A DNA stretch of 14,964 bases from DSUN01 sp035527715 (GTDB taxonomy: Bacteria > Planctomycetota > PUPC01 > DSUN01), in NCBI GenBank assembly GCA_035527715.1, contig DATKZY010000123.1:1-14964 (forward strand), written 5' to 3'. The position numbers and the translations under genes are program-made. Positions 6,800 to 12,620 of the stretch are shown here, piece after piece; the stretch's first letter is position 1; every line of letters begins with the position of its first letter. The notes beneath the pieces were generated by a model, which did not search any database, had not been told where the DNA came from, and was given only the letters and a program-made list of their open reading frames with translations.

Positions 6800-6884
6800 C
6801 GTCGAGTCCCCTTCTGGTGTGGTCGTCGGAAGCGGCCTGTCCATTCTACCGTGCCGGTCGTCGCAGGGAAAGCTCTCGATTGGC

Positions 6885-6913
6885 TTGACAACCCCGCCTT
6901 CCACGGCGACAAT
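6885..6913 (+). promoter_or_regulatory. Candidate promoter for the orphan antitoxin
   Basis: TTGACA at 6885-6890 is a perfect -35 box and GACAAT at 6908-6913 matches 4 of 6 -10 positions, with a 17-base spacer. Transcription would start near 6920, right at the GGAGG ribosome-binding site, giving a leader of only about 14 bases. Confidence 0.55.
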
Positions 6914-6933
6914 GGATGCGGAGGATACGAGCC

Positions 6934-7161
6934 ATGCCGAGAACCCTTGAAGCCGTCGTTGACGAGCAGGGAAACGTCCGTCTCCTGGAGGACATTCGCC
7001 TGGCGGGCGCCCATCGGGCGCTCGTCACCATTCTCGAAGAGGCACCGGCGCTTCACGTGCCCGAGACTGCTCTCCTCAGTGAACCCGCGCTTGCCGAGGA
7101 CTGGAACCGCCCCGAGGAGGACGTGGCGTGGTCACACCTTCAGCCGGGTCGGTCGTCCTAG
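6934..7161 (+). CDS. Small antitoxin of a MazF/PemK-type pair
   Basis: A 75-aa protein (MPRTLEAVVDEQGNVRLLED ... ). The N-terminal part looks like a short beta strand domain of the kind found in small VapB/DUF104-like antitoxins. The C-terminal P-E-T-A-LLSEPALAEDWNRPEEDVAW segment matches, by memory, the tail of antitoxins encoded just before MazF/PemK toxins. GGAGG at 6920-6924 lies 9 bases before ATG 6934. The last 34 bases overlap a reading frame opening with GTG at 7128 that carries a MazF-like start. Because the toxin is truncated, the antitoxin appears orphaned. It may persist as an anti-addiction gene or may simply be decaying; the sequence does not distinguish. Confidence 0.65.
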   Translation: MPRTLEAVVDEQGNVRLLEDIRLAGAHRALVTILEEAPALHVPETALLSEPALAEDWNRPEEDVAWSHLQPGRSS

Positions 7162-7226
7162 TCCCTTTCCCCTTCTCCGACCTGTCGCAAGCCATTCGCC
7201 TCTGCAAGAGGAACGTAGTTGCTTGA
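7128..7226 (+). pseudogene. Truncated MazF/PemK-like toxin fragment
   Basis: From GTG 7128, preceded by GAGGAGG at 7114-7120 (7 bases away), the frame reads V-V-T-P-S-A-GSVVLVPFPFSDLSQA, the typical opening strand of MazF/PemK endoribonucleases (G-D-V-V-L-V-P-F-P-F-T-D-L-S). A full toxin has about 110 residues and normally continues with a K-x-R-P-A motif. Here the frame diverges after about 22 residues and stops at 7226, 32 residues in all. The stop coincides with the first base of the REP element at 7226-7402. No remainder of the toxin is found downstream, where the next gene starts at 7433. The fragment lacks the catalytic region and should be inactive. Confidence 0.7.
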
Positions 7227-7402
7227 GCCCCCGAATGGGGGCGTTTGGGTATAGGTGCATCCAGGAGGGAGCCCCCGAAGGGAGGCGCTTCAGAAGGCCA
7301 TGAATCGCCCCTTTCTGGGGCTCGTGAATTGGGGGACGCCTCTTCCCAGGGCTCCCTTCGGTCGCCCTGGGCTACGGCTGGGTCGCCCACTTCGTGGGCT
7401 AC
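7226..7402. repeat. Transposase-less REP element of family A
   Basis: It begins with AGCCCCCGAATGGGGGCGTT (7226-7245), identical to the left arm of the transposase unit at 9570-9589. A degenerate second hairpin follows at 7270-7290. It ends with 7345-7402, which matches the right arm of the same unit (38 of 40 bases between 7345-7384 and 10111-10150). The arrangement is therefore that of the RAYT unit with the transposase removed, MITE-like. It separates the broken toxin from the LamG/VCBS gene, whose ATG lies 30 bases beyond. Confidence 0.75.
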
Positions 7403-7432
7403 AAGACCGACCCAGGCCCAGAGGACAGGGAC

Positions 7433-9481
7433 ATGGAGATTAGCCTTGACAAGCTGCCGCTCGGCGATGTGCCGCGGCGCAACGATCCCCTCGGCGAATT
7501 CCATTGCATCCGGCCCGACCCGCGCTACGCCGGCTGGCACGAGCCGACGCTGCACTGGACCTGGCGGTCGAGCAACTGGCGGGTGGGCGGGGACGCCGAC
7601 GGCCGCTTCCTCGAGCAACTCCACGACAGCCGCTACAACAACACCCTCGTCATCGCCGACACGCCGTGGCGAAGGGTCCGCCGCGTCGAGGTCGAGGTCC
7701 TCTGCCCCAGCGTCACGCAGGAGGTCGGCCTGGTCTTCGCCTACCAGACGGCGCTGGACTACGTGTGCCTGCACCTGGACCGCGATGGTGCCCTGAAGCT
7801 CTCGCGGCGCGAGCACGAGCAGTTCGTGGTCCTCGCCGAGGAGAGGTGCTTTGCTGGCGCTCAGCATGACGGGAGAGAAGGGGATCGCGACGGCGCCCTG
7901 AAGCTCTCGCGGCGCGAGCACGAGCAGTTCCATGTTCTTGCCGAAGAGAGATGCTTCGCTGACGCTCAGCATGACCGTGGTGATGGCGAGTGGAGCCGGC
8001 TGGGGGTGACCTGGCGCAAGGGCAAGCTCGTCGGCCTGCTCGATGGCGAGGAAGTGCTCAGCATTCCGTGGCGGGCAGGCATCGAGGGGAAGATCGGGCT
8101 ACTGGCCAATTGCCCCGCGCGGTTCCGGCGGCTTGCGGCTGATGCGAAGGCGGTGCGCCCCCGCAAGAAGCGCCGCGTCGCCCGATACCCGAGGATGCAC
8201 GTTGTCCGCAAGATCGCCACGCCCGGCTTCGGCACGACGCGGCAGATTCGCTTCGGCGACCTGACGGGCGACGGGCGGCCCGACATCGTGCTGGCCCAGC
8301 GCGTGCCCCTCGAGGGGGCGGCGGGCTACTCGACCGTTGGCTGCCTCACGGCGCTCACCCGCGACGGCGAGGTGCTCTGGCAGTCGGGCACGCCCACGCC
8401 GCAGACGCCCATGGCCGGCGACCTGCCGTTCCAGGTGAACGACATTGACGGCGACGGGCGGAACGAGGTGGTGTGCGTGCGCGGCTTCGAGATTCAGGTG
8501 CTCGACGGCGCGACGGGGCAGCTCAAGTTCGCCGCACCCGTGCCCGAACGCCCCGTCCACCACCCGCTGCTCAAGCGGGCCATCTCCTACTTCGGCTCGC
8601 CCGATGGCCACGAGTTCCCCCGCGTCGTGGCCGATTCCATCCGCTTCGCCGATCTGGCGGGCCGCGGCGCCGCTCGCGACCTGTTGCTCAAGGACCGCTA
8701 TCACCACCTCTGGGCGCTCTCGCCCGACCTCCAGCCGCTCTGGTCCTGGGTGGGCAACCTGGGGCATTTCCCCTTCGCCGCCGACCTCGACGGCGACGGC
8801 CGCGACGAGGTGATCGTCGGCTACCACTGGCTCTCGCCCGACGGCGAGGACCGCCAGAGCCTGCACCTCGGCGACCACGCCGACGCCATCTTTGCGGGCG
8901 ACATCCAGGGCTGGGGCGAGCCGAAGGTCGTTCGGGCCGGCGGCGACGACGGGCTGCTCATCGCCGGCCTCCACGGCGACCTGCTGGCGGTCCACCACGG
9001 CCACGTCCAGCGCCTCAGCGTCGCCAGCTTCCGCCCCGACGCCCCCGGCCTCGAATACGCCATCTGCACCTACTGGGGCGCCCCTGGCATCGTCGCCCTG
9101 CTCGACTCCACGGGCAAGCTCCTCTGGTCGCGCGAGTATCCCGTCTGCGGCAACACCCTTCAGCCCGTGAACTGGACGGGTGACGGGGAGGAGCTGATCT
9201 ACTTCTCCGCCCACGCCGACTGCGGCGGACTGTGGAACTGGCGGGGCGAGCAGGTCGCGCCGTTCCCGAGCGACGGCCATCCCGAGCTCTGCTCCGAGGT
9301 CCTCGACCTCTCCGGCGCCGGCCGCGACAACCTCATCCTCTGGGACCCTGAGCGTCTGTGGACCTACGCCCCCGCGGGCGACGCCGAGCCCCGCTACCGC
9401 CCCCGCCGACCCCCGCTGCATAGCTGGTCGAACTACATGTGCTACTGGTCGCTGCCGGGGCTGGGATCAACCGGGGTTTGA
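7433..9481 (+). CDS. LamG-like plus FG-GAP/VCBS repeat protein
   Basis: A 682-aa protein in two parts. Residues 1 to about 240 resemble a LamG/concanavalin-like beta sandwich (WHEPTLHWTWRSSNW, VEVEVLCPSVTQEVGLVFAY, EWSRLGVTWRKGKLVGLLDG). From about 265 there are beta-propeller repeats with calcium-loop motifs: GDLTGDGRPDIVLA, NDIDGDGRNEVVCV, ADLDGDGRDEVIVG and a degenerate NWTGDGEELIYF. Such propellers occur in extracellular polysaccharide-binding or lyase-associated proteins. No signal peptide is seen, which is odd for this architecture. Residues 116-150 and 151-185 are an in-frame duplicated insertion described separately. ATG 7433 follows GAGGA by 7 bases; an upstream in-frame ATG at 7394 lies inside the REP element and is rejected. 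No catalytic residues could be assigned, so enzyme activity is not claimed. Confidence 0.7.
   Translation: MEISLDKLPLGDVPRRNDPLGEFHCIRPDPRYAGWHEPTLHWTWRSSNWRVGGDADGRFLEQLHDSRYNNTLVIADTPWRRVRRVEVEVLCPSVTQEVGLVFAYQTALDYVCLHLDRDGALKLSRREHEQFVVLAEERCFAGAQHDGREGDRDGALKLSRREHEQFHVLAEERCFADAQHDRGDGEWSRLGVTWRKGKLVGLLDGEEVLSIPWRAGIEGKIGLLANCPARFRRLAADAKAVRPRKKRRVARYPRMHVVRKIATPGFGTTRQIRFGDLTGDGRPDIVLAQRVPLEGAAGYSTVGCLTALTRDGEVLWQSGTPTPQTPMAGDLPFQVNDIDGDGRNEVVCVRGFEIQVLDGATGQLKFAAPVPERPVHHPLLKRAISYFGSPDGHEFPRVVADSIRFADLAGRGAARDLLLKDRYHHLWALSPDLQPLWSWVGNLGHFPFAADLDGDGRDEVIVGYHWLSPDGEDRQSLHLGDHADAIFAGDIQGWGEPKVVRAGGDDGLLIAGLHGDLLAVHHGHVQRLSVASFRPDAPGLEYAICTYWGAPGIVALLDSTGKLLWSREYPVCGNTLQPVNWTGDGEELIYFSAHADCGGLWNWRGEQVAPFPSDGHPELCSEVLDLSGAGRDNLILWDPERLWTYAPAGDAEPRYRPRRPPLHSWSNYMCYWSLPGLGSTGV
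7778..7987 (+). repeat. In-frame 105-bp tandem duplication carrying a dispersed repeat
   Basis: Two units of exactly 35 codons (7778-7882 and 7883-7987) match at about 87 of 105 bases. The first part of each unit (DGALKLSRREHEQF) is identical over 36 consecutive bases. The second part (LAEERCFAGAQHDG and LAEERCFADAQHDR) contains GATGCTTCGCTGACGCTCAG-type DNA, a short interspersed repeat common in environmental genomes. The insertion interrupts the LamG-like domain between two consecutive strands without breaking the frame. Confidence 0.8.
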
Positions 9482-9491
9482 TCGCCATTGT

Positions 9492-9587
9492 CGCCCCCGA
9501 ATGGGGGCGAGCCAGCCGTAGCCCAGGGTGACCAACGGGAGCCCTGGGATCCAGGCGCGGAGTGGTCTCAGCCCCCGAATGGGGGCG
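9492..9587. repeat. Left inverted arm of RAYT unit A
   Basis: The arm contains a CCCCC/GGGGG hairpin at 9492-9511, a 40-base segment (9508-9547) that is the inverted copy of 10111-10150 (38 of 40 bases), and an 18-base hairpin (9570-9587) that is the perfect inverted copy of 10071-10088. The order of elements mirrors the right arm. It ends 28 bases before the transposase start. Confidence 0.85.
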
Positions 9588-9615
9588 TTTCAGACCCCTG
9601 TAGAGAGCCAACCCA

Positions 9616-10068
9616 ATGTCACACACCTTCACCCAGCTCACCGTCCACGCCGTCTTCTCCACCAAGGAGCGCCGCAGGCTCATCCCCGCCGACCACGCGG
9701 GACGCATCCACGGCTACATCGCCTCCCTCATCAACGGCCGCTTCGGCTTCGCACGCGAAGTCGGCGGGACCGCCGATCACGTCCACATCCTCTTCGACAT
9801 CAAACAGGTCGAGAGCGTGGCGGATTGCATGGAGGCCGTCAAGAGCGTTTCCTCGGGTTGGATTCACGACACGTTTCCCGACCTGCGCGACTTCGCCTGG
9901 CAGGAGGGCTACGGAGCGTTCTCGGTGAGTGCTTCATCCATCCTGCGCCTCCGCTCCTACATCCAGGGCCAGGAGGCGCACCACAAGACCCGTTCCTTCG
10001 AGGACGAATTCAAGGCATTGCTCAAGCGACACGGCGTCCAATACGACGAGCGCTATCTCTGGAAGTGA
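9616..10068 (+). CDS. REP-associated Y1 transposase (IS200-like), unit A
   Basis: A 150-aa single-domain HUH nuclease. The metal-binding H55-V-H57 (T-A-DHVHILF) and the catalytic tyrosine candidate Y115 (L-R-L-R-SYIQGQEAHHK) are both intact. The opening L-T-V-H-A-V-F-STKERR and the closing DEFKALL...YDERYLW are typical of the group. Such enzymes nick and join single-stranded DNA through a 5'-phosphotyrosine link. Stand-alone relatives of this kind flanked by inverted REPs (RAYTs) are thought to disperse REP palindromes. The ATG at 9616 has only a weak ribosome-binding site. The stop lies 2 bases from the right arm. The full unit, arms included, spans about 9492-10168. It is about 45% identical by eye to the transposase at 12041, with no gaps, yet each has a different repeat family. 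Confidence 0.88.
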   Translation: MSHTFTQLTVHAVFSTKERRRLIPADHAGRIHGYIASLINGRFGFAREVGGTADHVHILFDIKQVESVADCMEAVKSVSSGWIHDTFPDLRDFAWQEGYGAFSVSASSILRLRSYIQGQEAHHKTRSFEDEFKALLKRHGVQYDERYLWK

Positions 10069-10070
10069 CA

Positions 10071-10230
10071 CGCCCCCATTCGGGGGCTGATGGGGTGGGG
10101 GCCGCCGTTTCCCAGGGCTCCCTTCGGTCACCCTGGGCTACGGCTGGCTCGCCCGCATTCGCGGGCTACTTCAGGTCGCCCGCCCCCTCGTCGTCCGGTC
10201 CGGCGCTGGCTCGCCCGCGTTCGCGGGCTG
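10071..10230. repeat. Right inverted arm of RAYT unit A plus extra hairpins
   Basis: The 18-base hairpin at 10071-10088 and the segment 10111-10150 are inverted copies of left-arm sequences. They are followed by TGGCTCGCCCGCATTCGCGG at 10145-10164 and a near-identical second copy at 10207-10226, so the arm has been extended by at least one more hairpin. It fills the gap between the transposase and the converging oxidoreductase stop at 10246. Confidence 0.8.
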
Positions 10231-10245
10231 CACCGCGGAGACTCG

Positions 10246-11493
10246 CTAGAGCCGGTACGGCTCGCGGCGGGGGCGGGAGAGGTAGCGGGCGGCCTCGGGG
10301 TCGTCGGGGAAGGTCTCGGCGTCGGGGTCCCATTTGAGCCTGCGGGGGGCGAGCCAGCGGGCGATGTTGCCCAGGTGGCAGAGGGTGGCCGAGCGATGGC
10401 CGATCTCGACGTCGGCGATCGGCCGGGCACGCGTGCGCATGCACTCGCCCCAGTTCGCGAAGTGGTTGTTGCTCTCGTAGAGGCGAATGTCGTCGGGCCG
10501 GACGGGCTCGCGGCCGATCGCCTCGGGGAGACAGGTGACCTTCGTGCCGTCGAGGCGAATCTCGCCCCTGTCGCCCTGGAAGATGCCACCGACGACATAG
10601 CCGCCCTGGTCGAGGTGCATCACGACCCCGTTCGCATAGCGATAGTGGACGACGCTGTTGATGCGCGGGCCGTCGGCCCACACCTCGACGGGGCCGGTCG
10701 TGTCGGTGCCGAGCGCCCACTGGACCATGTCGAGGCCGTGCGAGCCGTTGCCGGTGAGTTCGCCGCCTGACCACGGGGTGAAGGAGATCCAGCCGGGCTT
10801 TGCGCGCGGCAGGTAGATATTGACGTTGTAGGGGTGGAAGGGGCTGGGGCCGAGCCACAGCTCCCAGTCAATCTCGGGCGGCACGGGCTCGGCGGGCAGC
10901 TCGGGCTCCCAGGGGCTGGGGAAGTTGTGGGCGTGGACGGTGTGGATGCGCCCGGCGCGGCCGTTGCGGACCAGCTCGCAGCCGAGGCGGCAGCCCGGCA
11001 TCGAGCGCCACTGGCTGCCCGTCTGGAGCACGCGGCCGTAGCGGCGGACGGCCTCGACCAGCTCGCGGCCCTCGCGGACCGTGAGCGTGAGGGGCTTCTC
11101 GCAATACACGTCCTTGCCCGCCTGGACCGCGTGGAGGGCGTTGGGCGCGTGCCAGTGGTCGGGCGTGGCGACGACCACCGCGTCCACCTCCTTGAGGTCG
11201 AGGAGGCGGCGGTAGTCGCGGAAGCCCTTGAGCTTCTGGCCCTCGGCCGCGGCGAGGCGTTTCTGATTCACGTCGGCGATGGCGACGACCTGGCCGCCTG
11301 GGAGGCCGCGCAGTTGCGTGCCGCGCCGCCCGTAGCCGATGTGCCCGAGGCCGATGCGGTCGCTGGCCGGCGTGTGCCCCTCGGCCCCAAGCACGTCGGC
11401 CGCGACGTAGTGGAAGCCGGCCCACGCCGCGGCCCCGAGCTGGCCGCCGCGCCGCGCGAACTGGCGTCGCGAAACCCTCTTCGCCTCACCCAT
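10246..11493 (-). CDS. Second Tat-exported Gfo/Idh/MocA oxidoreductase
   Basis: A 415-aa paralogue of the protein at 1978-3273. The Tat signal is SRRQFARRGG (residues 8-17) with a following small-residue stretch. The Rossmann loop GLGHIGYGRRG spans residues 48-58, and AT-PDHWHA and C-EKP (132-134) follow. The C-terminal domain has NGSHGLDMVQWALG with H252 and D255 in the catalytic position. Differences from the first copy in the substrate pocket (W-S-GGELTGNGSHGLD versus GGWRGFDDFDSGATLLDWC) suggest a different substrate. AAGGAG lies 6 bases before the ATG at 11493. Export in folded form with bound NAD(P) is known for Zymomonas glucose-fructose oxidoreductase and is inferred here. A single gene with promoter at 11521-11549. 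Confidence 0.88.
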   Translation of the reverse strand: MGEAKRVSRRQFARRGGQLGAAAWAGFHYVAADVLGAEGHTPASDRIGLGHIGYGRRGTQLRGLPGGQVVAIADVNQKRLAAAEGQKLKGFRDYRRLLDLKEVDAVVVATPDHWHAPNALHAVQAGKDVYCEKPLTLTVREGRELVEAVRRYGRVLQTGSQWRSMPGCRLGCELVRNGRAGRIHTVHAHNFPSPWEPELPAEPVPPEIDWELWLGPSPFHPYNVNIYLPRAKPGWISFTPWSGGELTGNGSHGLDMVQWALGTDTTGPVEVWADGPRINSVVHYRYANGVVMHLDQGGYVVGGIFQGDRGEIRLDGTKVTCLPEAIGREPVRPDDIRLYESNNHFANWGECMRTRARPIADVEIGHRSATLCHLGNIARWLAPRRLKWDPDAETFPDDPEAARYLSRPRREPYRL

Positions 11494-11520
11494 CGCATTC
11501 TCCTTACGCGTGTCGCCCCG

Positions 11521-11549
11521 ATAGTAGCTCGAATGCGACGTTTGTGCAA
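11521..11549 (-). promoter_or_regulatory. Candidate promoter for the second oxidoreductase
   Basis: On the minus strand TTGCAC (11549-11544) and TACTAT (11526-11521) lie 17 bases apart. The -10 matches 4 of 6 consensus positions and the -35 matches 3. The leader would be about 20 bases. Confidence 0.4.
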
Positions 11550-11604
11550 GACGCCTCCTGCCCCGGGCACGCCCGGCCCTGGATCTTCCAGCGGCTCACT
11601 CGTG

Positions 11605-11656
11605 CTCGTCGTCGAGTCCGAAGGCTTTGTCCCTCATCAGGGGATTCGACGACGAG
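11605..11656. other. Unassigned stem-loop in gene-free stretch
   Basis: CTCGTCGTCGA at 11605-11615 pairs perfectly with TCGACGACGAG at 11646-11656. The stem extends inward to 11619/11642 with one G-T pair, leaving a 22-base loop. No T-run follows on either strand, so it is not a standard terminator. The stretch 11550-11834 around it has no supported gene: short acidic (plus strand, D-D-E-D-S-D-D-H-D-D-E-P) and serine-rich (minus strand) frames are visible but lack family resemblance and a ribosome-binding site. Confidence 0.5.
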
Positions 11657-11739
11657 GACAGCGACGACCACGACGACGAACCGAGACCAGGAATGAGAGC
11701 CCCAGATTCCGGGTCAGACTCGCTCTGTGGTACGCCCCC

Positions 11740-11769
11740 TTGACAGAGAGCCGACGTTCGGGATACGCT
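11740..11769 (+). promoter_or_regulatory. Candidate promoter upstream of RAYT unit B
   Basis: TTGACA at 11740-11745 is a perfect -35 box. TACGCT at 11764-11769 (spacer 18) fits TA-N3-T. The next plus-strand gene is the transposase at 12041, so the transcript would begin with two copies of the family B palindrome. Alternatively this is the leftover promoter of a lost gene. Confidence 0.4.
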
Positions 11770-11834
11770 CCTGTCGCGATTGTGCTGGCCGCATCTCGTG
11801 GCGAGCGCCTTCGCTGGGGCGAAGGCTCTGGCGC

Positions 11835-11882
11835 CTGTGCCCCGCAGGGGCGTACTATGATAGCCCAGGGCAACGCCTGGGA
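11835..11882. repeat. Extra left copy of REP family B
   Basis: A direct copy, 91 bases upstream, of the first half of the left arm at 11926-12017. The sequence GGGGCGTACTATGATAGCCC followed by AGGGCAACGCC is shared exactly; the copy then lacks one C (CGCCTGGG versus CGCCCTGGG). The bases just before each copy are also similar, suggesting tandem duplication of a longer unit. Confidence 0.8.
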
Positions 11883-11925
11883 ATGCATCGCGGCGAGGTC
11901 CTTCGTGCGTCGAAGGCCCTGCCGG

Positions 11926-12017
11926 CTGTGCCCCGCAGGGGCGTACTATGATAGCCCAGGGCAACGCCCTGGGAAAGCATGTCCCCCAACCCCGGAAAGC
12001 CCTGAAAGGGCGTACTA
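11926..12017. repeat. Left inverted arm of RAYT unit B
   Basis: A 92-base arm whose inverted copy is at 12491-12581. The central 39 bases around GTACTATGATAGCCCAGGGC are identical between the arms, as are the terminal AGCCCTGAAAGGGCGTACTA. Internal hairpins include CCAGGGCAACGCCCTGG and GCCCTGAAAGGGC. It ends 23 bases before the transposase start. Confidence 0.88.
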
Positions 12018-12040
12018 ACCACGTGTTCGGAGGACGGCCC

Positions 12041-12493
12041 GTGGCGCAATCCCTATCCAACATCCTTGTGCATCTCATCTTCAGCACCAAGGAGCGCCAG
12101 CCCCTCATCGGAGAGGGCGTTGCGGACGAGTTGTATCGCTACCTGGCCACGGCCTGTGCCACCTGCGGGTGTCCCGCGCTCCGAATCGGCGGCACCGAGG
12201 ACCACGTTCACATCCTCCTCTCCCTCTCGCGCACCATGGCGGTGAGCGACCTGGTCGAGGAGGTGAAGAAGGGGGCCTCGAAGTGGATCAAAACCAAGGG
12301 GCCTGACTACCGGCTGTTCACCTGGCAGGCCGGCTATGGAGCCTTCTCCATCGGCCAGTCGCAGGCGGAGGCGGTGACCCGCTACATTGACGGCCAACGC
12401 GAACACCACAAGAAGAGGGCATTCCAGGACGAATTCCGCGCGCTCCTGCGCCGGTATCAGGTGGAGTTCGACGAGCGCTATGTGTGGGATTAG
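12041..12493 (+). CDS. REP-associated Y1 transposase (IS200-like), unit B
   Basis: A 150-aa HUH nuclease aligning without gaps to the one at 9616. H55-V-H57 (GGTEDHVHILL) and tyrosine Y115 (T-R-YIDGQREHHKK) are intact. It starts with GTG 12041, chosen because GGAGG at 12029-12033 lies 7 bases upstream and because the residues from here align with the start of the other enzyme. The frame is open further upstream to 11948, but only through repeat arm sequence. The TAG stop (12491-12493) lies inside the right inverted arm. Family knowledge: single-strand DNA transposition or REP dispersal using a phosphotyrosine intermediate. The gene and arms together make a compact unit of about 655 bases. A promoter candidate lies at 11740-11769. 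Confidence 0.88.
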   Translation: MAQSLSNILVHLIFSTKERQPLIGEGVADELYRYLATACATCGCPALRIGGTEDHVHILLSLSRTMAVSDLVEEVKKGASKWIKTKGPDYRLFTWQAGYGAFSIGQSQAEAVTRYIDGQREHHKKRAFQDEFRALLRRYQVEFDERYVWD

Positions 12494-12581
12494 TACGCCC
12501 TTTCAGGGCTGCGTCGTTGGGGGACGCCCTTTTCCCAGGGCGTTGCCCTGGGCTATCATAGTACGCCCCATTCGGGGCTGA
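12491..12581. repeat. Right inverted arm of RAYT unit B
   Basis: Inverted copy of 11926-12017. It begins with TAGTACGCCCTTTCAGGGCT, whose first three bases are the transposase stop codon, and ends in the hairpin GCCCCATTCGGGGC, a shape shared with family A. The following 39 bases to the next gene hold only its ribosome-binding site. Confidence 0.88.
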
Positions 12582-12620
12582 GAAAGCGCAGCGGCCCATC
12601 TCTTGGAGGATCATGCTGCC

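Noticed and set aside
8099..9421. A 440-codon minus-strand frame opposite the VCBS gene
   Set aside because: The plus strand has repeated D-x-D-G-D-G calcium motifs, which cannot arise by chance; the minus frame has no recognisable content.
9528..10337. A 269-codon plus-strand frame overlapping transposase A
   Set aside because: It crosses both inverted arms and is out of frame with the conserved HUH protein; arginine- and proline-rich nonsense.
11605..11656. Rho-independent terminator
   Set aside because: The stem is strong, but neither strand has a T-run after it.
11596..12108. Minus-strand frame ending in a serine-rich and acidic tail
   Set aside because: Most of it is translated repeat arm and it has no start signal; only the short end is unexplained, which is not enough to call a gene.
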